Shown here piece by piece: positions 13,501 to 28,500 of a DNA stretch of 64,000 nt. The DNA lies in contig NC_058191.1 in NCBI RefSeq assembly GCF_907165205.1, forward strand, positions 43,494,943 to 43,558,942. Direction: 5' to 3'. Numbering within the stretch: the first letter of the stretch is position 1; each line of letters opens with the position of its first letter. Source of the DNA: Coccinella septempunctata. Taxonomy: Eukaryota > Arthropoda > Insecta > Coleoptera > Coccinellidae. The notes under the pieces were generated by a model. It saw only the letters and a list, made by a program, of their open reading frames with translations, was not told the DNA's origin and did no database searches. The translations under genes were made by a program, and so were the position numbers.

Positions 13501-16500
13501 CGTGGACGTTTCCTAGAATGCGATATTTTTCGGGACGGGACGTCATCGAAATTCCCGAAGACGGCACGTGGCCGAGAAGTGATTTACGCCGAATCCGGAG
13601 ACGGCGACCAGATTCAGGAAGGACGCTCGGCAAGTAGGTGCGGCGCTCTGGCTGAAAAAATGTGAATGGTCTTGTAGTGTCGTAATAATAGAAACTTTCG
13701 GCGGTTTAGAATGCCGAGAGCGATGCAATCTGGATGCCGGCAGTGTACGGTTGTACAAGAGTTCGTTGATACTTTTTTAGGTCGAGTATTATAGCAGCGT
13801 AAATAGTAAAACTTGCATTAGCTATTGCATAGTTTTATCTATGTGAGCTTTGTCTTGTGATCGAAAGGTTTCGGAAGAAGAACGGGCAGATGTTGCACAA
13901 GAGTGCATGACATCCAAAGATCTTGAAATATACAGGGCGAACATGAATAGTTGCGGAAAAATTTAAGGGGGGATTCTTTGTCAAGAAACAGTGTAGGATA
14001 TTTCATTTTTTGGTTAGAAACAGCTTCCTAAAGATGTTCTTGATTTTTTCCATGAAAGCCATAAAACTGACCCAAATATTTCGGTATATTCATGTTCGAC
14101 ATGCTTTATCTTTTATACAGGGTGATTCTGAATCGTACAAATATTTTAACAGTGGATACTTGGCGTCAAAAGAAACACTTTTTTCCGATTCGGCAGTAAT
14201 AAAAAGATAGAGCCATTTCAAGTTTTCATTATGAGCTGTGCCACCCCTGGAAAAACAAAATTACCTTCAGAATAACTAGCTAAATCAGTGACACTACACA
14301 TCTGTGGATCTCTCAAAAGGAGTCGTATTCAGCCAAAGTACCCAATTTTTCAAATTTCAGAGATTCTTTTAAATTTTTGAACATCAAATTACTCGAAAAT
14401 GGCGCATCATACGAGAAAATATAAAGAATACTTTTATTCTACAAAACGTTCAAATATTCATGATAAAGCCTCAAACTTAGCTTCAAGAGTTTTGTTCTTT
14501 GAATTTTTGGTACGCAGTGGTAATAATGAGAAAACTAGAAGACGTGGGTGATATCTTGTGTTCGAAAAAGACTCATCAAATAAATGAGAAACTATATTCC
14601 GAAATTCATTTCATTCGATAAAGCCGTTCGTGAGATGGAATTAGAAATAACATTTTTTTTATGGTTTTTCGACAACACTGTATCTTTCTTTCAAAGCGAG
14701 CCGAATCGGAAAAAATGGCAAAGGAAAAAAGGGTTTCTTTTGACCTCAAGAATCTATTGTTGAAATATTTGCAGGAGTCAAGGACTCACCCGGTATACAG
14801 GTGATTCCTTAACAAAAAGTAGTATTGGCGAGAGTCTGGGTCATTATGAAAAATTTTCTTGAGCATCCCACGCTTAAATACAGCATTTGAAAAGCAATTG
14901 TTAATTTTTTTCTTAGAAATCTGAAACTGGCAGAAATTAACTGGAGCGAGAAGGACACCAAGATCAAAGTGATAAATTGCCCAAATCATTACGGTGCAAC
15001 CACAACCGAAATATCGTGAGAACACCAACGTCTAAAACCGCAACACATCAATCGTTGTAAATAATTCAAGAAAACGTTAACGCAACGCCGGATTAAAATT
15101 CAAAACGACCCAACCCGTCTCATATTTCCTCGACTGGTCTATTTACCATTTTTCCTATTCGCAAATTAGACCGGGGCCGTTTAATTTAATTCTCGCAGCA
15201 TCCGTCGTTAATGGACCTTTCCCCCCTTTCACCTAGTCGACGACGACGAACAAAGCGCGTCCATTAATAGGCGTCCTTTGTGCACCCTTTCCGCAAACCT
15301 ACATAACTGTCATATCTGACGGACGGTATCCGTCAACACTTGACCGTGGGGTTGACTGACACCCTTCGTCTAGGACGGAACCAGTAATGAGACGAATGAG
15401 GGGGATCATTATAGGGTTGAAATGATATATCGGATCTTTGTCCATACCTAGAAACGTTGCGGTGTAACCGAATCTGTTTGGACCATCGGAGCGATTGTGC
15501 GAACAATTCATACGTTGAATGCAAATGGGAGAGATGCAAAACGGGGCCTAATCAGCATATTCCGGAAATTGGCCGCCGTTCCAAGGGTGGGAACGGAGTT
15601 TTCTCAGGATGATGGCTGCGCCGATAAGGATATAATTTTTACGCATATAATATGGAAAGCGTATCCTGACGTGTGAAGATTGTTGTTTCGCCTGAGACTT
15701 GTGTGAAGTTTCACGAGAGGAATAATAAAACGCATCTTACTGCAAGGTTATAACTCAAGACAGACTGTCCCATATTCGATGATCACTGAAAGCATCTGGA
15801 TAATTATACCTAAGACTTGGAGAAGAAATTTCCAAAGACCCTATAGGTCTTCGAAGTAATAAGCTTCATTCTAGAGTCAAAGAGCGTTTCTATTATATAA
15901 TAACCGTTTTGGTCAGAAAAATGTTGAGCAGAAACAACATAATATTATAATCGTTTTTAAAAAGGGAGGAATACATCCACAACATCGAAGACTATGGGAG
16001 CTTTTGAAGCATTTTATGATTTGCTGTATGTTTTTAAACATTCAACTCATTGACAGATGACAGAGAGGTAGTTTCTTCCTTTCAATTAAACGGACACGTA
16101 TGTAAGTTCAAACTCCTGTAAGATGCACATCTCGGTCTTATGGAAAAAATTGATGATCCTAACAATGAAAGATCTTTCTTATGTTCCACCTGAATATGAT
16201 TTTTCCCAAGACAACTCCGGATACCGCCAATACGTAAACAGGTACAATTCCTCTCGTAATTCATCCGGCTACAGAGAAAAAAACCTAATTGCACGCATTT
16301 CCCGGCCGTCATCTACGCGGCCCTCTAGAAAGAAACGTATAATTACGACGTATATTATACATACACACACACACAAACACAACAACATGTTTTTCATGTC
16401 GATCCTACTACGACTCTACGGATAGGAAGGCGATGGGAGTAAAAAAAAAAGAAAAGAAAAGGATACACATCGTGAGAGACGCGTAACGCGTTTCTAGTAC

Positions 16501-19500
16501 TTCCCACGAGTGTGTCGTGATCGATGACGTAACCCGTGATGCTGCCCCTCTTTCCACTTTCATCCATCATCTTGATTTGGACCAGAATCCGACCTAGCGG
16601 CAGGACAGGCTCCGCAGAAGATGAAAATTGTAATTTTTCGTTCAGCGCGTTTAACAAGGATCTTATATACGATGCTCGGAAATGCATAGGTTATCTCTTG
16701 TCTTATTTCTTTCAGAAAAAGACGAAAAAATGGAGTTTCATGCAAAAAAAAAATCAATTGAGGGAGAATATGGGAAGCTAGTACTTCATCGGTCCCCTTC
16801 AAGCTTGTCTGAATCATTCTACTTGTCGAAACGTACTTTCGATGGGCCATTTTTTGAAACTTTTGAACAAACTAGCCAAATAGTTGGAAAACTTCTCTAG
16901 ATTGTTACTCTAGGGAGGACAGTTGTCTAGACATCTCTGACATGTCACGCTCGATGCAATTAATGTCTGGAGAGCGAGTTGGCCAGTCCATCCTTTCAAT
17001 ATCAGTCGATCAGGTGGGAGATGCTGGAAATGGGTGAAAGCCAACAAAAAGTCACCTTCAATGGGTGTTTTCGAGGATTGTTGCGCTTCAACAGAAGAAG
17101 GAATACGTAAAAAAAAAACTTCACGAAAACCCGATAAAAAATCAAGTTCGATCCTGCCCATTTCACGATCTAAGGCCAACGTGCGTAAGTGGTCAGCAGC
17201 CCGTACGTCGGATTTAGTGCCGAGACCGGTTTTTTCCACGGACGGGACCGTGTGTGCACGTACAAGAATAAAAGTTGAAGAAAAAAAAAACAAGACGAGA
17301 GAGAGAAGATCGAAATAATAAATCGGAGAGAACTGGCCCGTCGTGTGTGCCGGGTTGGCGTCCGTATAATAAAGAAAGTGGGTGTTGTGTAGTAGTACCT
17401 ACCTTCTTCTGACCGGCTGGCACGGGTACCACCGCGCGTCTTGTTTTTACCATTTGTTTCGACCGTGTCCCACTGCGTTAACCTGTTTCGCTCCATCGGG
17501 GAGAGAGAGACTTGAAAAAATATATACGGGTTTCTAGAGATCGTGAATTTGTCCGAAATGAGGGGAGATGAGATGCCTAATAAATTTTGTGACCGCGATG
17601 GATCTGTATGGTCGTCGAAAATTGGGTAATTAATTGTGACAGGGGACGACGTTTTACTCAATTGGACTATTTATTCAATTTCGACACGCGACAGCTGGGG
17701 AGATGACAGAAAGATTAGAACTGTCATTTGATCGTGTTCATCAGCTATGTTCACTTTACAATTACGGTTTGATTATGATTTCTGTGAAAGTTGAAATTGT
17801 GAGCATCGAATTTGGAACACCCTGTACAAGGTGCGGTCAAAATTTGTTGTCTACTGAGGGGATCTCTAGAATTATAAGAGGTAGAAGAAAACAGATGACA
17901 CATTTCATAGCTCTTTTTCTGAGAAACAAACGATGGTGAAAACCGTAGCCTCCTACGACTCTTTGTTTTCGAGTTATTAGTAAAAAATGTGATTTTGAAG
18001 ATTTCGAAAAGTTCTCACAACCTTTCATCTCTAAACTGACAGATCTGAACCTTGAAAAGTATCCAAGAAGGTTCAAGTTTCAGATCTGTAACTTTAAACA
18101 CAAAAAAGTTATGAGAACTTTTCAAAATCGTCCAAATCTGATTTTTTGCTAATACATATCTCAAAAACGAAGAATCGCTGGGAACTACGGTTTTCACCAT
18201 CTTTTGTTTCTTTGAAAAAGAGCTAGGAAATGTGCCATGCGTTTTCATGTAGCTCTTACAGTTCTCGAGATATCCTCAGTAGACAACCAATTTAACCCAC
18301 CCTGTACACTGTGACAACAGGCCTTAGCTAACAGAATTCTCTGGACTTGATTTTCACAAATATGAGTTTTTCAACCACGACAAGTGTTTCGCTATCACAA
18401 TAACATCTTCAGGTAGGGGTCTTTAAAAAATTCACTTTTGTGAAAATCTTATAATCTTTTTTTAAATGAATTTTGAATTTTCGACAAGTATCGGCCACAT
18501 CAATTCAAGAATTTCGAATTTCCCCGACTTATTCTGTTCGAAAGGCTCGTTATTGCGTCAAAATCGTGTTGCATTGCGAACGTCTATGCTCCATAAGTAT
18601 TATTAAGAAAACAAACAATCAGTTTGCCAAGCAGCGAGACCAAAACCCATCAATCATAGATACCTAGTTTCCTGTAAGGAAAACATTCAAATTCAAAGTA
18701 ATCAAAACAACGCACAATCCCCTTAAAACTTTCCTACGCTCAATTAACCCCCACAAATCAAAAGTTTCACCGCCGTCTAGCAAAGAAGGTCGATTTGCAT
18801 TTTTACGCCCTAAATCGTGGACTAACGACCATCGGCCGAATATTTGTAAAACATTCGGTTCCTCCTATCGGCGGATCTTGTCTCTCGTAACGGAGACTCC
18901 CTGTAGAGATGCGTATCAACGGGTAATTAGCGCGGACGCTTCCAAACTACCGGTCGTAGGAAAATTTGAAATTGAAATCGTCGAGGACAATTGCTCGTGA
19001 CGAAAGAAATTAGCCTTTCACCGAGCTCTTATAACTCGTTCTTTTATTCATTCCGCGCGTTCGTAATCGGAGCGTGTACCGAGACAAATGCGAATAGATC
19101 GGGACAGTTGGCGGGCCGCGTTGCCGGATCGGATAGAAATCGCCTCTTATCTAAACGTCCAGATGTAATATAAAATATCAGTAAGCCAGGAGAAAAAAAC
19201 CACGATGATAAAAATTCCATAAATACTAAGGCCAAAAACATTCATTTTTGCTCTATGACTCGGATCGGTACTACCCAACTCTGTCTATGATCGGTGTCAA
19301 CCTCACTTTTATCAAACTGACGTATTGAGGGGCAAACAAACCGTCGATGACTCCTATGATCGCAAAACATTAAATTATAGGTACCTTGTCATCATTATCG
19401 ATAAGTGTCACTTGTCAGCTGTCCGAAACGTCAGTGGGAAACACCGTAGATGGTGACGTCGATAATAAATGACTTAATTCAGTGACCTCGGAGTTGTTTA

Positions 19501-22500
19501 CATTTTCCTTCGGTAAACGTCAAAAATCTCAATTAACTCGTGCTTTCTTCGTTCTTTCTCGATCTGACTCTTGAGTTTTAGAGTCCGGAGTAAGGCAGTA
19601 GTTTGAAAAAATAGAGCATTTTCCGAATTCTCTGAATCCGCTGATCTTCCCTCCCTACTTGAGAAATTGCCATATATCCACAGACCATAGAATAGGAAGG
19701 TTGAACATTACCGTCACCGATCACAGAGGGCGGATATCTATTTTAAGGTTATGTGAAATGTCAGACGTATCATTTGAAACTCTCACGCGGCAGATGTTCG
19801 TCACCTGGAGATCACCTTCGGTGGATCTCACCCAGGGCAAGAAAAAAATCCACTCTCGACTAGTTCTCGTAAAAAATCGAGACCATTTCGCGCATCTGGC
19901 AACCCCGATCCTCCTCGGACCATAGAATATTCCTTTGTTTACTAGAGATAGGCCAAGGGAGTTCGTTGGCACCGCAGAGTTCAGCGTTCTCCGTCATCGG
20001 ATGGACGAGGAGGAGGAAGTTGCGTATCTCCACAATAAACCAAGAATCACACTCTCTTATTGTTTTACATAGATAATGACAGGACGGCACACGAAAACAG
20101 AAACGGGTCGGCGTCCCACGGGACTCCGACGCAGATTACGCGAACGAAACCGAACTTGCGGTACTCGGAGGAGTAACGAGACGGAAATTATTAATTGGCG
20201 TCGAGAGATGGCGCTACGGGTCGCGGGTACGGCGATGGTAACGGGTTCGCAAGTTCCTTGACATCTTTGACGAGATGGCACGGTTATACGGGATTCGTAT
20301 ATTATATGATGGCTTACGTGACATACCATCGCTTTTTGCGAAGATGGAGCAGCGACGTTATGGTCCGCCGCATACCGATCGGAAGAAGCAACTCGAGAAA
20401 GGAAAGGGGAATGTGTCAAACTTGAAACGTGGAATAGGCGCCACAAGCTTCCGACCCCAATCGATTACTTCTTGACGTTTGAAATGCCGTAAATTCCTCG
20501 GTACTCAAAAATTTTTGAGGCAGAATTTTCGAGTTTCGACGAATCGTGATTAATAACGAATGGTTTGGACGGATACGGCAAAAAAAAACGAATCATTATC
20601 CTAAGAACCGTTTGTTGCATACACTTCTGTAAGTTACTTGATATCTTTGGAGATATAGAACGTTATCTCTCTTTGAACTTTGAAAAAAGACTGCTTAGGA
20701 TGTGTGTTTATGAACATTAGAGAATCTAGACTTATTAGAGACCTTTGACAGTGAATTAATATCTAAAACGTTTTGTAGTTGTTTGAATTTACCTATAAAT
20801 CTAACAAAACACAGTCTTCTAGCTGAAAATTTTGGTTTGGAGGCGTATTTCACAAGAATTTGGGGCTTTCATTTCATTTTTCATCAAGATCTGAGTGAGG
20901 CTCTTGTTCAGAGTTTTTGGAGACAAGGGGATTAGATTTGGATGAATCGTGATTAATAACGAATCGTTTTGACGGATACGGCAAAAAAAAACGAATCGTC
21001 ACCGATGCATACAATTCTCGGAATTATGAGTTTTCGCCATTTCTCTTGAAATTAGGCCTTTGATTGGGCGAAAATATGTTGATCAGAGTCTTATTGTTGG
21101 TTACTTCTAAAAACTGAGGTAACAGGCTTCTTCTGGCCCGATTGGTTACCGCGACGGTCATGATTCACCTCCGCGTCGTAAAACAAAGCGGGTATTTATC
21201 CGGGGGAACGTTTATATTTATCTTTGCCTCCTCCGCGAACCACACCCAGGCGATCTCTTTCGAAAGACAGAAGAGACCCCGGTGGCCCGGTTCTCGACCG
21301 GGCGTTGCATGGGCATCATTATCATCATGTCAATCCCGTCGTCCGTGCACATGCAGCACGATGCCCCGTGTGCATGCATGCGACGACGGGAGAGGCGTAT
21401 AGAGGATCGTTTACACCGACGACCGGGCGAGCGACTTCTGTTCGCGAAACGTGGGTGCTGTGCGGAATCGTGGTACCGTACCGGGTTGGCCCCGGGGTAA
21501 CCGATTCGCCGATGGCGAAGACGTATCTTCCTCGTATAAGGGGTTTTTGACCCCCGAAAACGCCGTTGACTCGATGCCGTTTATCCCAAGCGCTCACAAG
21601 ATATCACGCGAAATGGGCAGCAGTGATATGGACCCATCATCGAGGACACGCATTATCAGACAGAAGGGTTCAGATAAAAAGGGCACCTTTAGGAGCTGCA
21701 ATTTGTCACAAATACTCATTATGAAAGCTTTTATAGATGTGAATAAGGACGTTATGGCCCATTTTGACAGCTTCACTTCTACTTGAGCAGGCTTGACATA
21801 CTCAGGTCACACTGGCTTAGTTATCATCTCGTGAAGATCCAGTACTAAATCTTTCCCGCCTATATGCATCCTAAGTCTGCCAGCCTCACATACTATGTGT
21901 TGAACTGCTTCTTCTGTCGATCCACAGTGCCTGCATGTTCCATCAGCCGACAATCTCATGGTGCAAAAGATACTTCATAGAAAATGTCACTTCAGTAGTT
22001 CCAGTCAGCTTGTGGTAACTTCTTCTGACGTTGGTGTTTGAAGGCAACAAGGATCTTTTCGCCTCTGCAAGTCTAAGAGTGTTCCTCCAGGTGGAATTTA
22101 CGTATATTGTTGACCTAGCATTGTTGGGCTGACGTCTTGTGTTGGCCTTTACCAACCCCACAAAGGGGTTCAGGTTCAGCAGGTGTTAAATTTGATGTCC
22201 TTTCGGCAGGTTCATCAGCTTTATCGTTTCCTTTGGTACCAATATGTCTTGGCTCCCAATGGAGAGTCACCTTATTCATTACATCTGACCATCACTTGCT
22301 TAATGATGTTAGGGCATCTGTCAGCAGAGAACCGTGTGAATCTTGAGCCCTTGGACAGGGTGTCCAATGATTATAAATTAATAACATTGTCTCTGTGTAG
22401 GGACTCACTAGAATGCTTCTCAGTCAGATCTTTGTATCTTCTTCAACACTGTATTCGTGGATATACGCGCAGAAAGAGTTCACGCCTCTACTGGGATTGT

Positions 22501-25500
22501 TAGTTATGTGAGTCCGGACTGGGTCAAAGGAGCTTGTTGTTTCCGTGATCTACGTCGAATCTCCATAGAAGGTACCATCATTGAAGAGATAGGAGAGCAT
22601 TCCACATCTACCCGCACAGCTGAAACCCAAATGACCCAATTCGCAACACCTCCGACTGGATACCCGGCGACCCGATGGCGCAAGTGGAGCAATTCCAAAA
22701 CGTGTTCCAACCTGCTGCGTCCTCCGAGGGCGTGGGCGTGCGCGTCATCCGCGGACCGTATCGGAACCGGCAGTAAAAAAGTTTTTTGTCGACGCGTAAA
22801 GTCGTATAATAATAATAATGATGATGACGATAAAGCCCCGGGGCTAGATATAGGTAGAGGCCGTAAAACTGCGGCTATGGAAAAGTGCGTGTAAGCGACC
22901 TTTCAAAGTCGTTCACCTTGGCCGGTGCGTTCACCTCACCTCTTTCCCCACCACTCCGGGGGCACCCTAAAGATGTCAACAACAACAGTTCTTGGGAGCT
23001 CCGGACCGAGTGGGTTAGAGGCGAGACGAGAACGATCTCCCACAGATTTCGATTTCGTATTCTATGATTGCGCTCTCGCCTTCAGGATTAGGGGCGGACT
23101 GGGTAATTTTTCTGGTATATTCTCCATCGTTGATCTGAATTGTTGTAAATCCAGATGATGTTACTACCAAATATGTGCCACACTTCATTAAGTAATGCAG
23201 TATCAAAAAAAATCAGTCGAGCAGCGTCGAACGTGCTCAGTACTCGGATGGTTGGCCGTTCTGGTTGAAGCTTTCGATTTCACAGCGGCACCTGTTTCAC
23301 GTTTCAATTTGAAATTCGATCCGATCGCCAGCTCAGGAAATACGGGATTATTTTTCGAAAATCCCACCAATTGTCTCCGCCACAGATGGTAATCGGTATT
23401 TTAGTTATCACGGGACAATTTGGCTCATTCACTTAACCATAAACCACCGTATATTGAATTTTATTTGTCCACGCAAAATTTAGACAGAATGATCGAAAAA
23501 AAATACAGTTCTTTGGGCATGATGAAGGGTGGGCTTACTTTTGAAAATTATGGAACATAATTTTTGGAAAAGCCTACTTCATGTCTGACCAATATCGAAA
23601 ATAATATAAAGGCTGTTTCATTCATAACTGAAAAACATAAGGTTCCAGGAAAAAACTAACTATACAGTATGAGTCCTTAACTCCTACAAATATTTTAACA
23701 GTAGATTCTTGAGGTCAAAAGAAACACTTTTTCCTATACCATTTTTTCCAATTCGGCCCTGATAAAAAGATATAGCCATTTTAGATTTTCATACTAAGCT
23801 GTGCCACCCTTCGAAAAACAAAATTCCCTCTAGAATAACAAGGTATATCTATGACACTACACATCTGTGGATCTTTTAAACAGAGCTGTATTCAGCCAAA
23901 GTACCCAATTTTTCAAATTTCAGAGATCCTTTTAAATTTTTGAACATAAAATTACGCGAAAATGGCGCATCATACGGGAAAATATGAAGAATACTTTTAT
24001 TTTACAAAAATGTTCAACTATTCATTAGATAACGTCCAACTTAGTTTCAAGAATTGGGTTCTTTGAATTTTTTTTATTTTTATGGTACGTAATGGTCATA
24101 ATGAGAAAACTGGAAGACGTGGGTGACATCTTGTGTTCTTGTTCAAATGAATGAGAAACTATATTCAGAAATTCATTTTCTTCGATGAAACCGTGCGTGA
24201 GATAGAACTAAAAATGATTTTGTTATGGTTTTTCAACAGCCTGTACCTTTTAAACCGAGCCGATTCGAAAAAAATGGTAAAGCAAAAAAGTTTTTCTTTT
24301 GACCTCAAAAATGCACTGTTCGAATATTTGTATGAGTCAAACACTCGCCCTGTATACGTCACTGAATTCTACGACAAAAATTCCATCAGAACAATTTTCA
24401 ACTTCTCCGATTAGAGAAAGATAACCGAGATATGGATGGGGGGTGTGACAATTTTCTATTCCACCCTGTATCTCAAAAACCGAGAGAGCCATCAAAATTC
24501 TGCTCACTCCATTCTTAATTACACAATCGCCTGAATCGTAATCCTCTATCTCCGAAAATAAGAGAGATACCCCGCAAGAGTGCCCAGAATGGGACACCCC
24601 GTACATATATCGGAAACGACGCCGAGAGAATCCATCACGCGATCGAGGATCCGGCAATCGTAAAATTTCAGCGTCACAATGCAAGGTGAAACGTCACGAT
24701 GCGACCTAATCGTCGTGGAAACAACACCATTGTTCACCTCCGAGATCGGTAAGGTAACACCGGTGGCCCTCCGCCGCCGCCGACCTTGGGGCTACCGGCT
24801 AGGCGCGCTCGCAGCGGCCCATGCCTTCTCATATCGTTTTTTCTCCCCGAAAACGGGCGTTTGGGCACGTTCGCGGCGCGTCCCTGCATTTCCCCCCTCC
24901 CTTCCGCCATTCGCCAAGTGTGTTAATTTACCAAGGACGCTGCGGCGATTAGAAACGACGCAGTTTTCCTCGGAGAACGGGTGCCGTCAGCTTTATGACG
25001 CGAATTCTAATTATTACAACAAGGTTCCCCCCGATTCGAAATGCATCTCCGATGCTCGTAAAATATGCGAGGTCACGGGTTTGCAATGCGTTACTGGGAT
25101 TATGTATGTATGTATAGGAAACTGTTCCTTTTGTTCCTTCCACCGATACGAGAATGAAGTATCTGCATTGTACAGGATGTAAATGAATGGTTGTTGGTGA
25201 TTCCTCGTCAAAAAATAGTGCCTGCTTAGATAGAGTTCCATAAAGGTGCATCTATGAAGCAATTTCTTTTCTTAAGAATCAAGAAACTGACGTAAATGAA
25301 AATGAGTCGATATTCTATGGAGGCGAGAGGACAATCAAAAAAATCTTCCCTATAATTGCAGGGGATGGAAGAAGTCAGTCCTTAAATTTACTTCGCTAAA
25401 TCCTTTTTTCCATATTCATATTTTACCATTGAAAAATTTATTTTAGGGAGCTTGAACAATCTCCTAATTTCTCGCTAAAAATAACGGTATAGGGGTAGGA

Positions 25501-28500
25501 ATTTTCTTCGAGTTTAATTTGACCAAGAAGGTGTTTCAGAAAAACACAACAATTTTTTATTGACTTCGCGCTTTCATAGAATGTTCGCTAAATTTCATCT
25601 TTGTCAGTTTACTGGTTTCAAAGGGGGTTTTCAGGGGCACACCCTGTTTATTTTCATTCTCATATCGGATACTAGCTCATCAGATAAACATACAATTATT
25701 ATAAAATTGCGACCAAAGTATTTATTACTGGAATGGCTTCAGGTATGTCCAAATATGGAAGGGATTTTTTTTTAAATGGTCATTATGAAAGTTGTGAAGC
25801 ACTAAATTTCGCGTCAAATGAGACTAAATATATTTAGAGTACACGTCAAAGTTTGACCAATCTCTCGGAATAATAAATATTCGTTTCAACACAAATTGTG
25901 ACTCATAAAATATCCTTTTAATAATATCGGTGATTCATGTTTCCTTTTTTCTTCTTCTTCTTGCCAGAATCTCGCAGAAATCCCGACAATTTCAGTTCGT
26001 TTATGCAGTAGGTAGATAAGTAAATAGCCCTTCATAGAAGGGTAAGAAGAGAAATAAAAGAATTTACAACAAGATTTCGACAGAATCTCGGAGAAATCAT
26101 GACAATTTAACGATCTTTTTCAGGTCGTTTATGCAGTAGGTAGATAAGTGAGTAGCCCTTCATAGAAGGGTAAGAAGGGAAATAAAAGAATTTACAACAA
26201 GATTTAGATCCTTCTGCAACCTTCCTAGAAACTTATTCGGAAACATGAGTAACTCGAAATGGTTATATAGTAAATGAATGTTACAAATTATAATTTCTTA
26301 GAAAGCTGTACTTCTTCTCAGAATTCAACGTTACAAAGGCATATTACAGAAGGTCTGATTGACGATATCCAGGTAGTACTATCAGAACGAGCTAAAAATA
26401 TTACTGAGTGGATTCATAATTGTCACTCGAAATAGAACATACGCATAGAACAATATGCAATTGCATCAACTATTTGAAATGAGATAAGATATCAAGAAAA
26501 CATCGTAGATAATAACAGGCTTTGTTTTAAAGCACTGACAAATCACAGCGTATCAATTTCCGAGATGTAGAATTAAAAAAAAATTATACATTACTTGCAC
26601 CCTTGAAATCAAGATTGAAATGACAGTTCAAATGAACCGTTACAGCCATTAACACAATACCCAAGTTAAAGTGTACATAATGTTTGAAGTCATTATAAGG
26701 GTACAGACCATTAGAAGATAAAGGTAAAACTGAATAACATTCATTTTCTTAAATGGCTTAATACGAGCTAAGACTTAATTTCAGTTTCAAAATTCGTTGT
26801 CGCAATGATTATCTGGAAGAAATGTTAAGACTTCCCTCACGTTAAGTTTCAAGTAATTTAATGAAGGATTACAGAGAATATTTCAAGCCATCTCAACATT
26901 TAAGACATCAAATCTGAATTAGGAGTTTTTTCAAATAGAAAGAAACTGTTCTTAGTCATCATACAGACAAATAGAACGGTTACTGTAATGCAAAAAACGT
27001 AAAAAGTCGGCAAGAGTTTCCCAGTAGCAACAAAAAAAGTGTTGCAAACGTAGATGGACAAATTTTCCTTTCCCTTTCCGTGACTTCCAACAAGACCAGG
27101 GTCTTTTCTCCCCTTTCTCGCAATTTAGACCATCTGGCGACTCAAACAATACGCTACACTTCGAGGAAACAATGTTTACCGATCTCCAAAACAAACAACA
27201 GTCCATTCTCCTCGTCGTCCAACAAGACAAAGCACACAACTCCCACTGTAAATATTATCTTACCATATTTATTTGTTTTACGAGTCTCCCTCACCTCGTA
27301 TGCAACTCCATCAACGGAGGTTATTTCGGTTCAGGAAACCCCATCCGATTTATCCCCTGTATCGATCGCGTTCACGTCACGCGTTTACGTTATTTTCGAC
27401 GTTGTACCTACGCACAGCTGTTTTCGTCCGGGCCCCGAATGCACATATAGATACTAAACAAACGCGCCGACAGATGTGCATCCTCGACCAACGCGGGGGA
27501 CGCCCATTGTTTACGTGGGGGTGCGGTGCATATAGCACGCGGGGTTGAAAAAACCGTTAAATTCGAGGGTCGTATAAACGAGACGCATGTGCTCGGAGCT
27601 ACGCGAAAATTGGTTTGTTGGGTTCGTTAATATAGGTATAATTTTCGGGGTCACCAGGTATATCTCGGATGTTGGTTGTTTTGGATAATCGTCATCTCGT
27701 TAGAGAGGAGGTTTCGTTGTCTATACATTATAATCAAACAAAATTAAGAGACCTTTTTTGATTTTTGTCAAGAGGCCTCTTTTTCCCGAGTAACATCACC
27801 CTGAATTTGCCCTTGAAAATAGTCTTATCTTGTTATCTCAAAATCTGGTTATAGGAAATCTCAAAGGGCTACCTATTTTGGCTATTTAATACTTTTTACT
27901 GGGTCACAAGGTCTTTGGAACCACCGTACAAGAATTCATTCATGATTATGAAAACCTCTAAGTCGATAGCTGCATATAATAATTCATAAATCAAACCCAA
28001 ATGCCATATTACCATCCTTCATAAAGAACGTTTATAAATAAGTGATTTGAGAGTTACTATTCCTGTTATATATATATATATTCTTTTGAAAAAGAGTGTT
28101 ACAAACTTTTACAATCTGAAAATAACAATGAAGCGGGTGTAAAGAAATGGAACAAGAGACAGATCCTAAAAACCTGTTTCTCGTTCCAGATCTCAGTGTA
28201 AGCAATGAAGAAAAACTAAATACCCAAAGCCTAGAAATATTTTGTTGTAAGCATAAAAATATATAAAAAAAAAGGATTCATGATCATTAGTAATAAAAAA
28301 CAAATAGGTATGTTAATTCTTCAGCCAAATTAGAAAATGAATGAACTAACTCAACAATGCGACAAATTGCTGATATGCAAAAAAAATATGAATTCCATTC
28401 ATTATTCGGAATATGATTGCACAGCACTTGGGTTATGCAACTCCCAATTTGAAATAGAAGGGTTCAAAATAAAACTGTACGCCTCTTTTGCATTTCGCTG

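Noticed and set aside
28068..28082. (TA)n microsatellite
   Set aside because: Too short (about 7 units) to be of interest.
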